A stretch of 64,000 nucleotides of DNA from JAHBVH01 sp034432375 (GTDB lineage: Bacteria; Chloroflexota; Anaerolineae; Caldilineales; Caldilineaceae), in contig DAOUCA010000195.1 of NCBI GenBank assembly GCA_034432375.1, positions 1 to 64,000 of the forward strand, written 5' to 3'. A program made the position numbers and the translations under genes. The stretch's first letter is position 1. Each line of letters opens with the position of its first letter. The notes beneath the pieces are model-generated. The model made no database searches. It had not been told where the DNA came from and saw only the letters and a list, made by a program, of their open reading frames with translations. Of this stretch, positions 51,949 through 61,423 are shown one piece after another.

Positions 51949-52779
51949 ATGGCGACGATTTTTGAAATGACTGGTGACGATCGCGAAGATCGGATAGCGG
52001 AATTGAAACGCAAAATGCAGGAAAATGCCAAGCGTACCAAAGCCGACCACCATGAGCAGCAGCAAAGTGAGGAAGTGCCAGCTTCAGCAATGGTTGCTAC
52101 TGCCGAAGCGCCAGCAGATGTTACAGCCACTGAAACGCCAACAGTAGCTGCCACCCCCACAGTTCCTGCGGAAAATGGCACGGCAGTTGCACCGACAACT
52201 GTGACTGCATCCTCTGCTGCTGCACCAGCAACTGTCAGTGCACCAGCGGATGTACCGGCAGTAGCCACGATTGAGGACGAAGAAGCAAGTCGACAGGCGG
52301 CATTGACTCGTCGCGAATTTCTGACCTACGCCTGGGGCGCAGCAATGGGGTTGCTTGCTGTTGAGACTGCATTAGCCAGCTATTTCTTTATGTACCCACG
52401 GTTTAAGGCGGGTGAGTTTGGTGGTGCCTTCTTTCTGCCAGCAACCGATGTACCTACATTGGATGCAGCGCCGGTACCAGAGACCGCTGGTAAATTCTGG
52501 CTGGTCAACACCGAGGATGAAGGGCCAAAGGCGCTCTATATGGTCTGTACCCACCTTGGCTGTCTCTACAAGTGGCAGGCATCCAACAATCGTTTTGAAT
52601 GTCCATGTCACGGCTCCAAGTTCAGCAAGGCAGGCTACTATATTGAAGGCCCCGCCCCGCGTTCTCTGGATCGATTTGAGTTAACAGTCGATGGTGATAC
52701 CCTCACGATTGATACTGGGGCTAAGATTACGGGTAATCCGTCTAGTGAATCACCCGCGCGCGGTGCTCCTCCTGGATGA
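51949..52779 (+). CDS. Rieske 2Fe-2S protein of a cytochrome bc complex
   Basis: This 276-aa protein carries the cluster ligands Cys200/His202 (CTHLGC) and Cys218/His221 (CPCHGS), with Cys205 and Cys220 as the expected disulfide. A membrane anchor lies at about 124-147, preceded by RREFLTYAW, a weak twin-arginine-like start. The first 115 residues are unusual: a charged helix then an Ala/Thr/Pro-rich stretch, all predicted cytoplasmic. It takes electrons from quinol oxidation at cytochrome b and passes them to the dihaem cytochrome c encoded downstream. AAAGGAG precedes the ATG. Confidence 0.93.
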   Translation: MATIFEMTGDDREDRIAELKRKMQENAKRTKADHHEQQQSEEVPASAMVATAEAPADVTATETPTVAATPTVPAENGTAVAPTTVTASSAAAPATVSAPADVPAVATIEDEEASRQAALTRREFLTYAWGAAMGLLAVETALASYFFMYPRFKAGEFGGAFFLPATDVPTLDAAPVPETAGKFWLVNTEDEGPKALYMVCTHLGCLYKWQASNNRFECPCHGSKFSKAGYYIEGPAPRSLDRFELTVDGDTLTIDTGAKITGNPSSESPARGAPPG

Positions 52780-52869
52780 TCTAGTAGTCAGACACGTTAG
52801 TACCCCACCCACCAACCCTTTTACTGGATATAACCCTTCTACTGTTGTATGCCTAGGAGAGAAATCTGA

Positions 52870-54561
52870 ATGGCTGTCCAACCTGAAGTTAAAAACAAAA
52901 GCCTGATAAGCACTGTGTTAGATCTAGCGGACGATACCTTTACGAGGATCACTGCCGGGATCAGTGCAGGGGAATTCCGTCGTATGTTGCGTGGCGAGCC
53001 ACCAGGGCGTCCAAATCCGCGCCTCAAGCCACACTCGGAAGCCTTTCTTCTGCACATCAAGCCGACTTATTATCACGAAAGTGTAACGCGTTTTACCCAC
53101 ACCTTCCGTTTAGGTCTGCTATCAACCTATCTATTCTTTTTAGAAACCATCACCGGTATTTACCTGATGATTTGGTATGCGCCTTCGCCAGACCGCGCGT
53201 ACACTGATATGATTCGGCTCCTAAGTGGTGTGCCATTTGGACAATTTATGCGTGACTTGCACCGGCTTGGTGCCGAAGTCATGGTGGCCATCGTCACGGC
53301 ACATATGGTGAGAACGTATCTCACAGGAAGTTACAAAGCGCCTAGGCAGTTCACCTGGTTTACTGGGGTGATTTTGCTAGTCGTGACCCTCTTTCTCAGT
53401 TTCTCGGGCTATCTGTTGCCGTGGGACCAGCTTGCCTTTTGGGCTGTGACGATTGGGACATCGATGGCAGAAGCGGTCCCACCTAAGGTCGTCGGTGAGA
53501 CTGTAAACTTACTCGCCCGTGGCGCGCCGGATATTGGTGCCAACGGTCTATTGCGCTTTTACCTGTTGCATGTACTCTTCCTGCCCTTGATTCTTTTCCT
53601 CTTCTTTTTTGTACACTATTACAAAGTTGTACACTTTGGCATCAGCTTGCCAGCCAATGAAGAAGAAGTAGGCCAGGATACTGCAAATAAGGTCCCAGCG
53701 GACCGGCGTGTCTATTTCTTACCCGATGTGCTGCTTGATGAAACGACATTCCTCATAGGCTTTACGACCGTGCTGGTGTTGGCGGTGGTCTTCTTCTTTC
53801 AGGCGCCGCTGGAATCGATTGCCAATCCACAATCGACACCACTGCATACAGTAGCTCCTTGGTATTTTTACTGGTTGCAAGGCATGTTGAAGATCGCCGA
53901 CAAGATGATCGCCGGCGTGATTTTGCCAGGTGTGCTGCTTGTCTTGCTGATGCTGATTCCTTACCTGGATCCCAATCCAAGTCGCCGTGTCCGTGATCGG
54001 AAAATCGCGATTATTAGCGGGATTGTGGCTGGCGTTGTGATGATTATCTGGAGTTGGATGGGTACACCCCAATATGCGGTACAGGGTGCCCCCGCAGTTG
54101 AAGTGGTGCAAGAGCTTATGCCCGAAGAGGGGGCTGGCTTTGTGCGTGAAATGGGCTATCAACATGTATTGTTGGGTTCACACATCACGTTGACCACCGA
54201 CGAAATGGTGAAGCAATTTGGGCAAGAGGAAACACAAAAGCTTCTGGATTCGGGTGTCGTTCCGTTTGAGGCCGTGGAAGAAGGTGACGATACGGAATTT
54301 GCCGAGCTGATGACAGAGTATCGTGAAAGTATTATCCACTTTGACGAAGCCAAAGTCGACTTTAATGCAGCCTATGGCTATCTCAACATTACACAGGAGC
54401 AGCCAAAGCTCAAACGCATCAACTGGCTCATTAACTATTTAAGTGCAGAAGGCAGCGCGGATAAGTTCGACCGCAAGTTCTGGCTGCATGAAGAATCAAT
54501 GTATTGGGAGCAATATGGCGTTCGCGATATGAGCTACCTGCCCAACGGTAAAGAGGAATAG
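52870..54561 (+). CDS. Cytochrome b (fused b6 and subunit IV type)
   Basis: This 563-aa protein contains both halves of cytochrome b in one chain. Haem-ligand His residues are visible in RDLHRLGAE, IVTAHMVRTY, YLLHVLFLP and FFVHYYKVVHFG. The quinol-site PEWY motif is replaced by APWY (residues 329-332), so the Glu involved in quinol oxidation in many complexes is absent. Residues about 420-563 form a long hydrophilic, acidic C-terminal extension beyond the last helix. It lies between the Rieske gene (90 bases) and the cytochrome c gene (8 bases). GAGAG precedes the ATG. Confidence 0.93.
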   Translation: MAVQPEVKNKSLISTVLDLADDTFTRITAGISAGEFRRMLRGEPPGRPNPRLKPHSEAFLLHIKPTYYHESVTRFTHTFRLGLLSTYLFFLETITGIYLMIWYAPSPDRAYTDMIRLLSGVPFGQFMRDLHRLGAEVMVAIVTAHMVRTYLTGSYKAPRQFTWFTGVILLVVTLFLSFSGYLLPWDQLAFWAVTIGTSMAEAVPPKVVGETVNLLARGAPDIGANGLLRFYLLHVLFLPLILFLFFFVHYYKVVHFGISLPANEEEVGQDTANKVPADRRVYFLPDVLLDETTFLIGFTTVLVLAVVFFFQAPLESIANPQSTPLHTVAPWYFYWLQGMLKIADKMIAGVILPGVLLVLLMLIPYLDPNPSRRVRDRKIAIISGIVAGVVMIIWSWMGTPQYAVQGAPAVEVVQELMPEEGAGFVREMGYQHVLLGSHITLTTDEMVKQFGQEETQKLLDSGVVPFEAVEEGDDTEFAELMTEYRESIIHFDEAKVDFNAAYGYLNITQEQPKLKRINWLINYLSAEGSADKFDRKFWLHEESMYWEQYGVRDMSYLPNGKEE

Positions 54562-54569
54562 GAAGCCCC

Positions 54570-55526
54570 ATGCGTAAACCATGGTATCACATTTTATATG
54601 TTCGCTCGCCCATCTTAAAGATTCTCTTAGGGATTGTCGGCGTGATGGCATCGGTTGCCCTTGTACTTTTTCAATTCTATACAGAAGAGCCACGCATGGC
54701 GGCGCAAGCGGCCAACTGGAACGGACGTAGCATTGAAAAAGGTGCTGAGCTTTTTTCCAATAACTGCTCCAACTGTCATGGTGCCGACGGGAAAGGCTTA
54801 CCCAATGTTGCGCCGGCGTTGAATAGCAAATATTTTTTCACCCAACGATTGGCTGATGTGGGATGGAGTGGAACGCAAGAGGATTATATCGAGTTGACAC
54901 TCATCGCCGGTCGTCCCAGCAAAATTGGAATGCAATGGGCACAGATTATGCCAACTTGGAGCAATCAAGTTGGCGGTCCATTACGAAATGATCAGATTCT
55001 TCAACTAGTCAGTTTTGTGATGAACTGGCATGATGCGGCTGTAGCACAAACCGCGGAAGAAGATCCATTTCAATGTTTTAAGGGTGTGCCAACCAAAGCG
55101 GGGGAAGGGGAGAAAAGTCCTGAGGCCCTTCAGATCAAAACTTGTCTTGCCGATGGGACCTCCTATTTACCGGGTGCACCTATCCCGACGCCTCAGCCAG
55201 AAGACACTTCAACAGGGCCGCGTGATCCAGCAACCCTGTTTGTCTCGATGGCTTGTTCGGGTTGCCACAATCTCAACTTGGACCAAACAGCTGATACACC
55301 TGGTTCACCTGGACCGAATATGCACAACCTGCCAGAAAATGCAGCACAGCGCGTGGCCGGTGAAGATGCAGCAGCCTATGTTCATACAAGCATTGTGAAC
55401 CCTGGTGCATTCGTAGTACCCGGTTACGTCAATGGTATTATGCCACAAAACTTTTCTGAGCAGATGAGCGAAGAAGAGATCAATGGACTAGTCAAATGGT
55501 TGCTCGATCCAAACCGACAGCAATAA
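54570..55526 (+). CDS. Membrane-anchored dihaem cytochrome c
   Basis: This 318-aa protein has an N-terminal membrane anchor (about 20-38; ILLGIVGVMASVALVLFQF) and two c-type haem sites, CSNCH at 66-70 and CSGCH at 229-233, each followed by a cytochrome c-like segment ending with a Met (NGIMPQNF near the end). It should replace cytochrome c1 or f as electron acceptor from the Rieske protein. The linker between the domains is Pro/Thr-rich. It is the last gene of the bc operon; a terminator lies 170 bases later. Confidence 0.93.
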   Translation: MRKPWYHILYVRSPILKILLGIVGVMASVALVLFQFYTEEPRMAAQAANWNGRSIEKGAELFSNNCSNCHGADGKGLPNVAPALNSKYFFTQRLADVGWSGTQEDYIELTLIAGRPSKIGMQWAQIMPTWSNQVGGPLRNDQILQLVSFVMNWHDAAVAQTAEEDPFQCFKGVPTKAGEGEKSPEALQIKTCLADGTSYLPGAPIPTPQPEDTSTGPRDPATLFVSMACSGCHNLNLDQTADTPGSPGPNMHNLPENAAQRVAGEDAAAYVHTSIVNPGAFVVPGYVNGIMPQNFSEQMSEEEINGLVKWLLDPNRQQ

Positions 55527-55618
55527 TCTTCGCAGCGATAGGCGATCTCTCCGAACGGAGTTTGGAGGGGCTCTGATGCCGATCACAGTCACGATAGCTA
55601 CAGATTATTTAACGTAAT

Positions 55619-55690
55619 TGGACTTCGCAGAGTGCCGGTTGAGTAGGCAGCTTCTCGCCGTATCGAAACCAGATAGCTGCGTAACTCCTA
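55619..55690. repeat. Copy of the dispersed palindromic repeat, inverted orientation
   Basis: GTGCCGGTTGAGTAGGCAGCT is followed by CTCGCCGTATCGAAACCAGA and GCTGCGTAACTCCTA. It closely matches the reverse complement of 63591-63666. Confidence 0.8.
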
Positions 55691-55696
55691 GTAAGT

Positions 55697-55729
55697 AAAA
55701 GACGTCCATCTCTGATGGACGTCTTTTTT
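55697..55729 (+). terminator. Intrinsic terminator of the cytochrome bc operon
   Basis: GACGTCCATC (55701-55710) pairs with GATGGACGTC (55714-55723) and is followed by T6. The stem is 10 bp with a 3-base loop. Confidence 0.9.
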
Positions 55730-55756
55730 GTAGAGAGAACCAGCAAATGCTATAAT
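55728..55756 (+). promoter_or_regulatory. Promoter for the membrane protein-smc genes
   Basis: TTGTAG (55728-55733), a 17-base spacer and TGCTATAAT give an extended -10 at 55751-55756. It directly follows the terminator and precedes the membrane protein gene by 80 bases. Confidence 0.65.
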
Positions 55757-55836
55757 CCTTAAGTTTACAACGCTCTAGCATTGAGATTTTACTGCTTGCT
55801 CACACGCCTTTTTACGCACACGCTTTTTACTTACTT

Positions 55837-56562
55837 ATGGCCAAACGCTATACACTCGCACAAGATCCCATCTTTTATGTTACCGTCTTTTTATTTGCGG
55901 TGCTCACGACTGCGCTGCCGGCCCTCATTGGGCAGCCGACCTTTCTCTTGGTTGCACAGACGCTTGCCCTATTTACATTTATGATCATCCCGCTCCATCA
56001 ACGTCTGTTGCGACAAACAATCCTAGTGCTCGGACTCTGGTTAGTTACACAGTTTATTGTATTTTTAGCAGCCACAGTCTTGGCAGAACAACGCACACAA
56101 TTGGCCATTCCCCATGGCTTTGCGTATGGCATGGCCTATATAGAATGGTTTTATCAGATCGCTGGTGCAATCCGTCCCGATAGCTTTGCTGCTCAACCAG
56201 TGGCCCGCCTTGTCGAATTGATTGCGATTACATTTGGCAGCTTGGCCAGTGTTGGTCTCATTGGCATTTGGTTTTTAGTCCGTGCTCTCAATCAAGCAGC
56301 CTTTAACATGGGTGTCCTCCTTGTTGTGAGCGATACCCCCTTTGCAATTTTGGAAGCAATCCCCTTCTGGTCACTACTACGGATTAGCGGGTATGCAGGG
56401 TTGGTACTTTTGCTAGCCGAGCCACTGCTAACGAGCAATTGGAACCCCTTCTACTATTTACGCGAACGGCGTCGGTTGCTCGTTATTTCTATCCTCCTCA
56501 CGCTGGTCGGTCTGCTGCTAGAAGTTATCCTGCCCGACTTTTGGCGTACCCTCTTTCGATAA
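55837..56562 (+). CDS. Hypothetical polytopic membrane protein
   Basis: This 241-aa protein has about six hydrophobic helices: near 12-32, 35-55, 60-82, 130-150, 155-190 and 215-235. I recognise no family. It lies 5 bases before smc and was probably fixed in the same transcript. No Shine-Dalgarno sequence is visible before the ATG. A link to chromosome segregation is not implied by sequence. Confidence 0.7.
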   Translation: MAKRYTLAQDPIFYVTVFLFAVLTTALPALIGQPTFLLVAQTLALFTFMIIPLHQRLLRQTILVLGLWLVTQFIVFLAATVLAEQRTQLAIPHGFAYGMAYIEWFYQIAGAIRPDSFAAQPVARLVELIAITFGSLASVGLIGIWFLVRALNQAAFNMGVLLVVSDTPFAILEAIPFWSLLRISGYAGLVLLLAEPLLTSNWNPFYYLRERRRLLVISILLTLVGLLLEVILPDFWRTLFR

Positions 56563-56567
56563 TTTTT

Positions 56568-59500
56568 ATGTTCATCAAACGCGTCATTATCCAAGGCTTT
56601 AAAACGTTTGCCAAGCGAACCGAGTTTATCTTTGAAACTGGGATTACCGCTGTTGTTGGGCCCAATGGCAGTGGCAAGAGCAATATTGTCGATGCCGTGC
56701 GCTGGTGCCTGGGCGAACAAAGCTTTAGCCTCCTACGCTCAAAAAAGACCAGCGATGTAATCTTTTCCGGCAGCGATAAACGCGCGCGTTTGGGCATGGC
56801 GGAAGTTTCCCTAACACTCGACAACAGCATGGGGCAAGTGCCGCTCGACTTTGTTGAAATTGAGATCACACGACGTGCCTATCGCGATGGCAACAATGAA
56901 TATCTCTTAAACGGGAAACGTGTTCGCCTCCAAGATATTACGGAACTCCTTGGTCATACCGGGCTGAGCAAGCGAACCTATGCGCTGATTGGACAAGGGC
57001 TGATTGACCGCGTCTTAAATTTGGCACCCGAAGAACGGCGTAGCCTCTTTGAAGAAGCAGCCGGCATCACCGGATATCAGCAGAAACGAACGACGACGCT
57101 CAACCGACTCGAAGCAACTGAGCAAAATCTGGTCCGCGTACGGGACATCCTTAGCGAGTTAACGCCTCGCCTCAAGTATCTCCATCGCCAAGCCGAGCGG
57201 GCGCGCGAATACGAACGAATCGCCCAGGATCTACGCAGCTTGTTGCGCGATTGGTATGGCTTTCGCTGGCACAAGACGCTGCGTGCCCTCGAAGCAGATG
57301 GCAAGAGTGAGTTGGGGTTACGCCAAATTGTCAGCCAACGGCAAAAGGCACTAACCGAACTCGATCTCCGGCTAAGGGGATTACGCACACAGCAGGGTGC
57401 CTTGCGTAGCCAATTGGCGGAGCTACATCAACAGAGCAGCAGCCGCCATCAAGCAGCAGAAGAGAGTAGCCGAGAACTAGCCGTCGGCAACGAGCGGCTC
57501 CATCAGTTGCAAACGCGCCATGAAGAGGCGGTGGCTGAGCTAGCAGCGTTACAAACAGAAGAGCAGAATCAGCAGAGACGCCAAGTACAATTGGAAGATG
57601 CGCTGCGTGAGAATGAATTACTTGTTAACACGCGGCAACAGGCAGTTACCGATGCGCAAAGTGCCGTCGATCAGCGCCAAAAGGAGCGCAACCGTTTACA
57701 AGAGGATCTCGAGCGTGCACGGCAGACGATGCAACGCATTCAAGCGCGTCGTGTCGATTGCGAGAGTCGCCTGCGGCAGTTACAGGAACGGCACCGAAGC
57801 ATTACAGCAGAACGCGCCACTGCAACGCAGGCCGAAGCCGCGGCCGCGCAAGGGGTGGCTGATGGCAGCCAGGCAGTAGCAGAAAACGAAGCACATGTTG
57901 CCCAGCTAGAAGCAGAAAACGCGACGGTACAAAAGAAAATTGCCGAGCTCCGCGAAGCGATTGCCGAAGGGCAACAGCAACGCCAAGCCGCCGAACGGGA
58001 CCAACAGCAAGCGGCGCGCACCCTTGATCGCCTACAGACCCGCTACGATCTGCTGAAACGGCTTCACGATGAGGGGGCAGGCTATGCGAGCGGTGTGCGC
58101 GCGGTGATTCAAGCTGGTAAAGTTGAAGATAAGTTGGCAACGCTACCTGGCATTATCGGGGTCATTGCCAGCCTTGTTCATGTGCCGGCCACATTGGATA
58201 AGGCAATCGAAACAGCACTTGGCGGGGCGATGCAAAATGTGGTTACCGCCACTTGGCGCGATACACAAAATGCCATTGAATATCTCAAAGAGGGTGGCCG
58301 CGGCCGCGCAACTTTTCTACCACTAGATCGCATCCACGTTCCTTCGCCGATCTCAGCGCCACGGGGAGCCGGCATTCTTGGCAATGCCGCCGAGCTTGTG
58401 GGCTTTGAAAATGATGTCGCCGATGCCATCGGTCAATTACTCAATCGAGTTTGGATCGCCGAAGATCTGCCAGCTGCGCGCCGCGCCCTCGACAATTATC
58501 GCAACAATTTGCGGCCGACCGTGGTAACCGTAGATGGTGAAATTATTCGTCCTGGTGGTGCCGTAACTGGTGGGCACGATGCCAATCGCCGCGACGATTC
58601 CATTTTGGCGCGTGAGCGTGAGCGGCGTGGCCTACCTACGGAAATAGAAGCTGCCGAACGTGCGTTGCAAACGCAGCAGTTGCGGTGTTCTACCCTACAA
58701 GAACAAGCACAACAGCAGCGAACACAGATGGAGCAGGCCGAAGAAGAGCGCACCGTGTTGAACCGGCGCGAGCGGGAAGCGCAAAAATTATTAGAAGACG
58801 CACATCGTCAGCTCGATCGCGCGCAACAGACCGTACAATGGCATGCCGGGCAACTCACCCAGCAGACAGAAACCTTGACCCAGCTACAGACACAAACAGC
58901 TGCTGCTACCGCCGAACAAGCAGCGATCGAGATGGAACAACAGACGGCAGCAACTGCATTGGCAGCAGCAGAAGGTGATGTCGCGCAGGCCGGTGTCGCT
59001 GATCTGCTACAGACGGTAGCCGATCTACGGGCCGCAGCAGCGGAGGCGCAAACCCAATTGCGCAATCGCCGTGAATTATGGGAGACACAGAAACAAACAT
59101 TGCAGCGGTTGCACGAGCAGATGCAAGGCCGCACAAATACAATCGAGCGGCTAGCTCTAGAACAGCAACAGATCAGCGAACGGATCGGTACAGTCAGCAG
59201 AAGCGAAGCCGATCTGCGGGCCGTATTGGAACAAATGCGACAACAGATCGATCCACTGGAAGGGGAATTGGCACGGCTCGAAGCGGACCGCACGCGTCAG
59301 GAAGAGGGTGAACGACAAACGCAACAGGCGCTGCGTAAAGATGAGAGCAGTTGGAACAATGCACGCCTACAACTCCAAAGGACAGAAGATGCCCTTCATC
59401 AGTTGCAGCATGAGATAGAGCAAGACCTTGGGCTAGTGGTAGTTGAACAGAGCGACAGCTTGGCCTATCAACCGCCACTCCAGTTGGATGCGATTGTCGA

Positions 59501-60257
59501 ATTGCTACCGACTTTGGACACAATACCCGATGGGTTTGAGGATGAAGTTCGGGAAACCCGGGCACGGTTAAGTCGGTTGACCAATGTCAATCCAGAGGCG
59601 CTACGTGAGTATGAAGAAGCTGCCGAGCGCCACGAATTTCTCATCACCCAATCAGCCGATTTGGAATCTGCCATTACGGATATGCGCAAGGTGATCAAAG
59701 AGTTAGACGATCTGATGGAAGAGGCGCTAAAAGATACCTTTGCGGCCGTTTCGGAACAGTTCGTTCACTTTTTCCAACGCCTTTTCAATGGGGGCACCGC
59801 CCAATTGATTTTGACCACCCCAGAGGATATCACCAATACGGGCATCGAGATTATTGCCCGCCCGCCGGGCAAACGCCCTCAAAGTCTGGCGTTGCTCTCC
59901 GGCGGGGAACGGACCCTTGCCGCATGTGCATTAATCTTCGCCATCTTGCGCGTTAGCCCCACACCCTTCTGTGTACTCGATGAGGTGGATGCGGCACTTG
60001 ACGAAGCGAATGTAGATCGCTTTCGGTTGACCGTAGAATCGCTAAGTGATAATACCCAGTTTATCATCGTAACCCACAATCGACGCACGCTAGAAGGAGC
60101 TAGCGCGATCTATGGCGTTACGATGGGTAATGATGGCATTAGCCGCGTGATTAGCCTGCGGCTGGATGGTGACCAGATCGTCCACCGCAATGAAAAAGAA
60201 GCGAATCGAGAGAGTGCCTCGGATTTAAAGACAATCGAAGAATTTGTAAAGATGTAG
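56568..60257 (+). CDS. smc: Chromosome segregation ATPase SMC
   Basis: This 1229-aa protein is a full-length SMC. The head has Walker A GPNGSGKSN (about 31-39) and CLGEQS. Two long coiled coils flank a hinge at about 510-660 (LPGIIGVIASLVHVP, GGAMQNVVTAT, GGAVTGG). The C-terminal head carries LSGGERTLAACALIFAIL and Walker B FCVLDEVDAALDEANVDRF. It acts with ScpA and ScpB, not in this window, to compact and segregate chromosomes. The ATG at 56568 gives the standard N-terminus MFIKRVIIQGFKTF; an upstream in-frame extension overlaps the previous gene and is rejected. Confidence 0.97.
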   Translation: MFIKRVIIQGFKTFAKRTEFIFETGITAVVGPNGSGKSNIVDAVRWCLGEQSFSLLRSKKTSDVIFSGSDKRARLGMAEVSLTLDNSMGQVPLDFVEIEITRRAYRDGNNEYLLNGKRVRLQDITELLGHTGLSKRTYALIGQGLIDRVLNLAPEERRSLFEEAAGITGYQQKRTTTLNRLEATEQNLVRVRDILSELTPRLKYLHRQAERAREYERIAQDLRSLLRDWYGFRWHKTLRALEADGKSELGLRQIVSQRQKALTELDLRLRGLRTQQGALRSQLAELHQQSSSRHQAAEESSRELAVGNERLHQLQTRHEEAVAELAALQTEEQNQQRRQVQLEDALRENELLVNTRQQAVTDAQSAVDQRQKERNRLQEDLERARQTMQRIQARRVDCESRLRQLQERHRSITAERATATQAEAAAAQGVADGSQAVAENEAHVAQLEAENATVQKKIAELREAIAEGQQQRQAAERDQQQAARTLDRLQTRYDLLKRLHDEGAGYASGVRAVIQAGKVEDKLATLPGIIGVIASLVHVPATLDKAIETALGGAMQNVVTATWRDTQNAIEYLKEGGRGRATFLPLDRIHVPSPISAPRGAGILGNAAELVGFENDVADAIGQLLNRVWIAEDLPAARRALDNYRNNLRPTVVTVDGEIIRPGGAVTGGHDANRRDDSILARERERRGLPTEIEAAERALQTQQLRCSTLQEQAQQQRTQMEQAEEERTVLNRREREAQKLLEDAHRQLDRAQQTVQWHAGQLTQQTETLTQLQTQTAAATAEQAAIEMEQQTAATALAAAEGDVAQAGVADLLQTVADLRAAAAEAQTQLRNRRELWETQKQTLQRLHEQMQGRTNTIERLALEQQQISERIGTVSRSEADLRAVLEQMRQQIDPLEGELARLEADRTRQEEGERQTQQALRKDESSWNNARLQLQRTEDALHQLQHEIEQDLGLVVVEQSDSLAYQPPLQLDAIVELLPTLDTIPDGFEDEVRETRARLSRLTNVNPEALREYEEAAERHEFLITQSADLESAITDMRKVIKELDDLMEEALKDTFAAVSEQFVHFFQRLFNGGTAQLILTTPEDITNTGIEIIARPPGKRPQSLALLSGGERTLAACALIFAILRVSPTPFCVLDEVDAALDEANVDRFRLTVESLSDNTQFIIVTHNRRTLEGASAIYGVTMGNDGISRVISLRLDGDQIVHRNEKEANRESASDLKTIEEFVKM

Positions 60258-60325
60258 AGAGGGAAATAGGGCATAGAGGAACAAGTACCTATCCCCCCAT
60301 CCCCATCCATTTATCCCCTCCTGCC

Positions 60326-61096
60326 CTACAGTTCGGTTTCGCCCAATTCCTTAGCAAAGCGTGTAGCTAGTGCGGCGTCCGGCACATATTCCGGTGCATA
60401 TTGATCGAGCCGATAAAGCCCCATCGCCGCGGCAGCTTGCGTGGCCTCGCCCTTGCTGCGCCCTTGGCCAACACCATAGACTTTCCCGGCAATGGTCACG
60501 GTCATGACAAAGGTACGATCATGATCTGGCCCGCTACTGTCCGCCTCGCGGTAGCGTGGGGTGACATTATAGGTACGCTGACCATACTCTTGCATTCGGC
60601 TTTTGGCATCTTTCCCTAAAGCAGCAGCGGCGGTCTCAGCCAACTCAGTTTTCATCAATGGTAAAACAAAGGTGCGCACAGCCTCAATGCCCTGATCGAG
60701 ATAGATTGCACCCACCAAAGCCTCAAAGAGCGCGCAAAGGGTTGCGGGACGTTGCCGACCATCACTCTCCTCCTCCCCGTTACCCAGCCACAGGTAGTCA
60801 CCCAATGACCATTGAATGGCCAACTTCGCCAGTGTTTCCCGGCGAACAAGCGCAGCTCGCAGATTGGTCAATGGCCCTTCTTGATAATCAGGGTAGGTTA
60901 GATAGAGGTATTCACTCATGACAAACCCCAAAACCGAATCACCTAAAAATTCCAAACGCTCGTTGTCCGCTAACTCGTTCTCTTCTGTCACCTCGTTGAT
61001 ATAGCTGCGGTGGATAAACGCCCACTGCAACAGGGCAAGATCATGAAATGTTACAGGCAAGCGTTCATGTAATGCCGCAATCTCTGCACCAACCAT
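60326..61096 (-). CDS. rnc: Ribonuclease III
   Basis: This 256-aa enzyme cuts double-stranded RNA in rRNA and mRNA processing. The catalytic signature NERLEFLGDS is at 45-54, with the second acidic site in LFEALVGAIYLDQG. A C-terminal dsRNA-binding domain (about 163-235; SRMQEYGQRTYNVTPRY, GKVYGVGQGRSKGEATQAAA) follows. AGGAGG precedes the ATG. It is convergent with smc, the stops being 68 bases apart; rnc and smc are often neighbours in bacteria, though usually in the same direction. Confidence 0.96.
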   Translation of the reverse strand: MVGAEIAALHERLPVTFHDLALLQWAFIHRSYINEVTEENELADNERLEFLGDSVLGFVMSEYLYLTYPDYQEGPLTNLRAALVRRETLAKLAIQWSLGDYLWLGNGEEESDGRQRPATLCALFEALVGAIYLDQGIEAVRTFVLPLMKTELAETAAAALGKDAKSRMQEYGQRTYNVTPRYREADSSGPDHDRTFVMTVTIAGKVYGVGQGRSKGEATQAAAAMGLYRLDQYAPEYVPDAALATRFAKELGETEL

Positions 61097-61250
61097 AGAA
61101 CCTCCTAAAGAATTTGCACAATTGGGGAAAGATCATTAGAGATTCCAGGATCAGAGCCCTTCTTCTGGGAAATGGTCAGCAACAATTCATGAGGACAAAG
61201 TGTTGCTGGCCACTTACCGGAAAAACGGCATTGGCCTGGAAATGAACATA

Positions 61251-61325
61251 TAGCACTTACGCAGCGTGCCGGTTGAGTAGGCAGCTTTTCGCCGTATCGC
61301 AACCAGAGGGCTGTGTAAGCGCTAA
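61251..61325. repeat. Copy of the dispersed palindromic repeat, inverted orientation
   Basis: TAGCACTTACGCAGCGTGCCGG...GGGCTGTGTAAGCGCTA is about 90 percent like the reverse complement of 63591-63666 by eye. Ends are inverted repeats. Confidence 0.85.
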
Positions 61326-61326
61326 T

Positions 61327-61401
61327 ATATACGCCACTGCAGTACGCAATATCATTTTGTACACGAGTAAAAATGATACTTTATGGCGCAGCTCAGTATA
61401 A
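61327..61401. repeat. Intact copy of the element interrupted at 18197-18395
   Basis: On the minus strand it begins TTATACTGAGCTGCGCC and ends CTGCAGTGGCGTATATA. The first 50 bases match 18197-18246 at 49 positions and the last part matches 18373-18395. It lies 23 bases downstream of the minus-strand threonine-synthase-like gene, in the same relation as the other copy has to thrC. Confidence 0.85.
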
Positions 61402-61423
61402 TCAAATACGCTTTTAGACGCTG

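Larger units (their letters stand above)
55527..55836. other. Spacer with dispersed repeat, terminator and promoter
   Basis: In order, this holds a copy of the dispersed palindromic repeat (55619-55690), an intrinsic terminator (55697-55729) and an extended -10 promoter (55728-55756). No gene is seen. Confidence 0.7.
61097..61423. other. Spacer with two repeat elements back to back
   Basis: It contains a dispersed palindromic repeat (61251-61325) directly followed by the intact copy of the 18197-type element (61327-61401). No gene is seen. Confidence 0.7.

Noticed and set aside
58808..59293. Long antisense frames within smc
   Set aside because: They are Cys/Ser/Arg-rich shadow frames of the coiled-coil codons and have no start signals.
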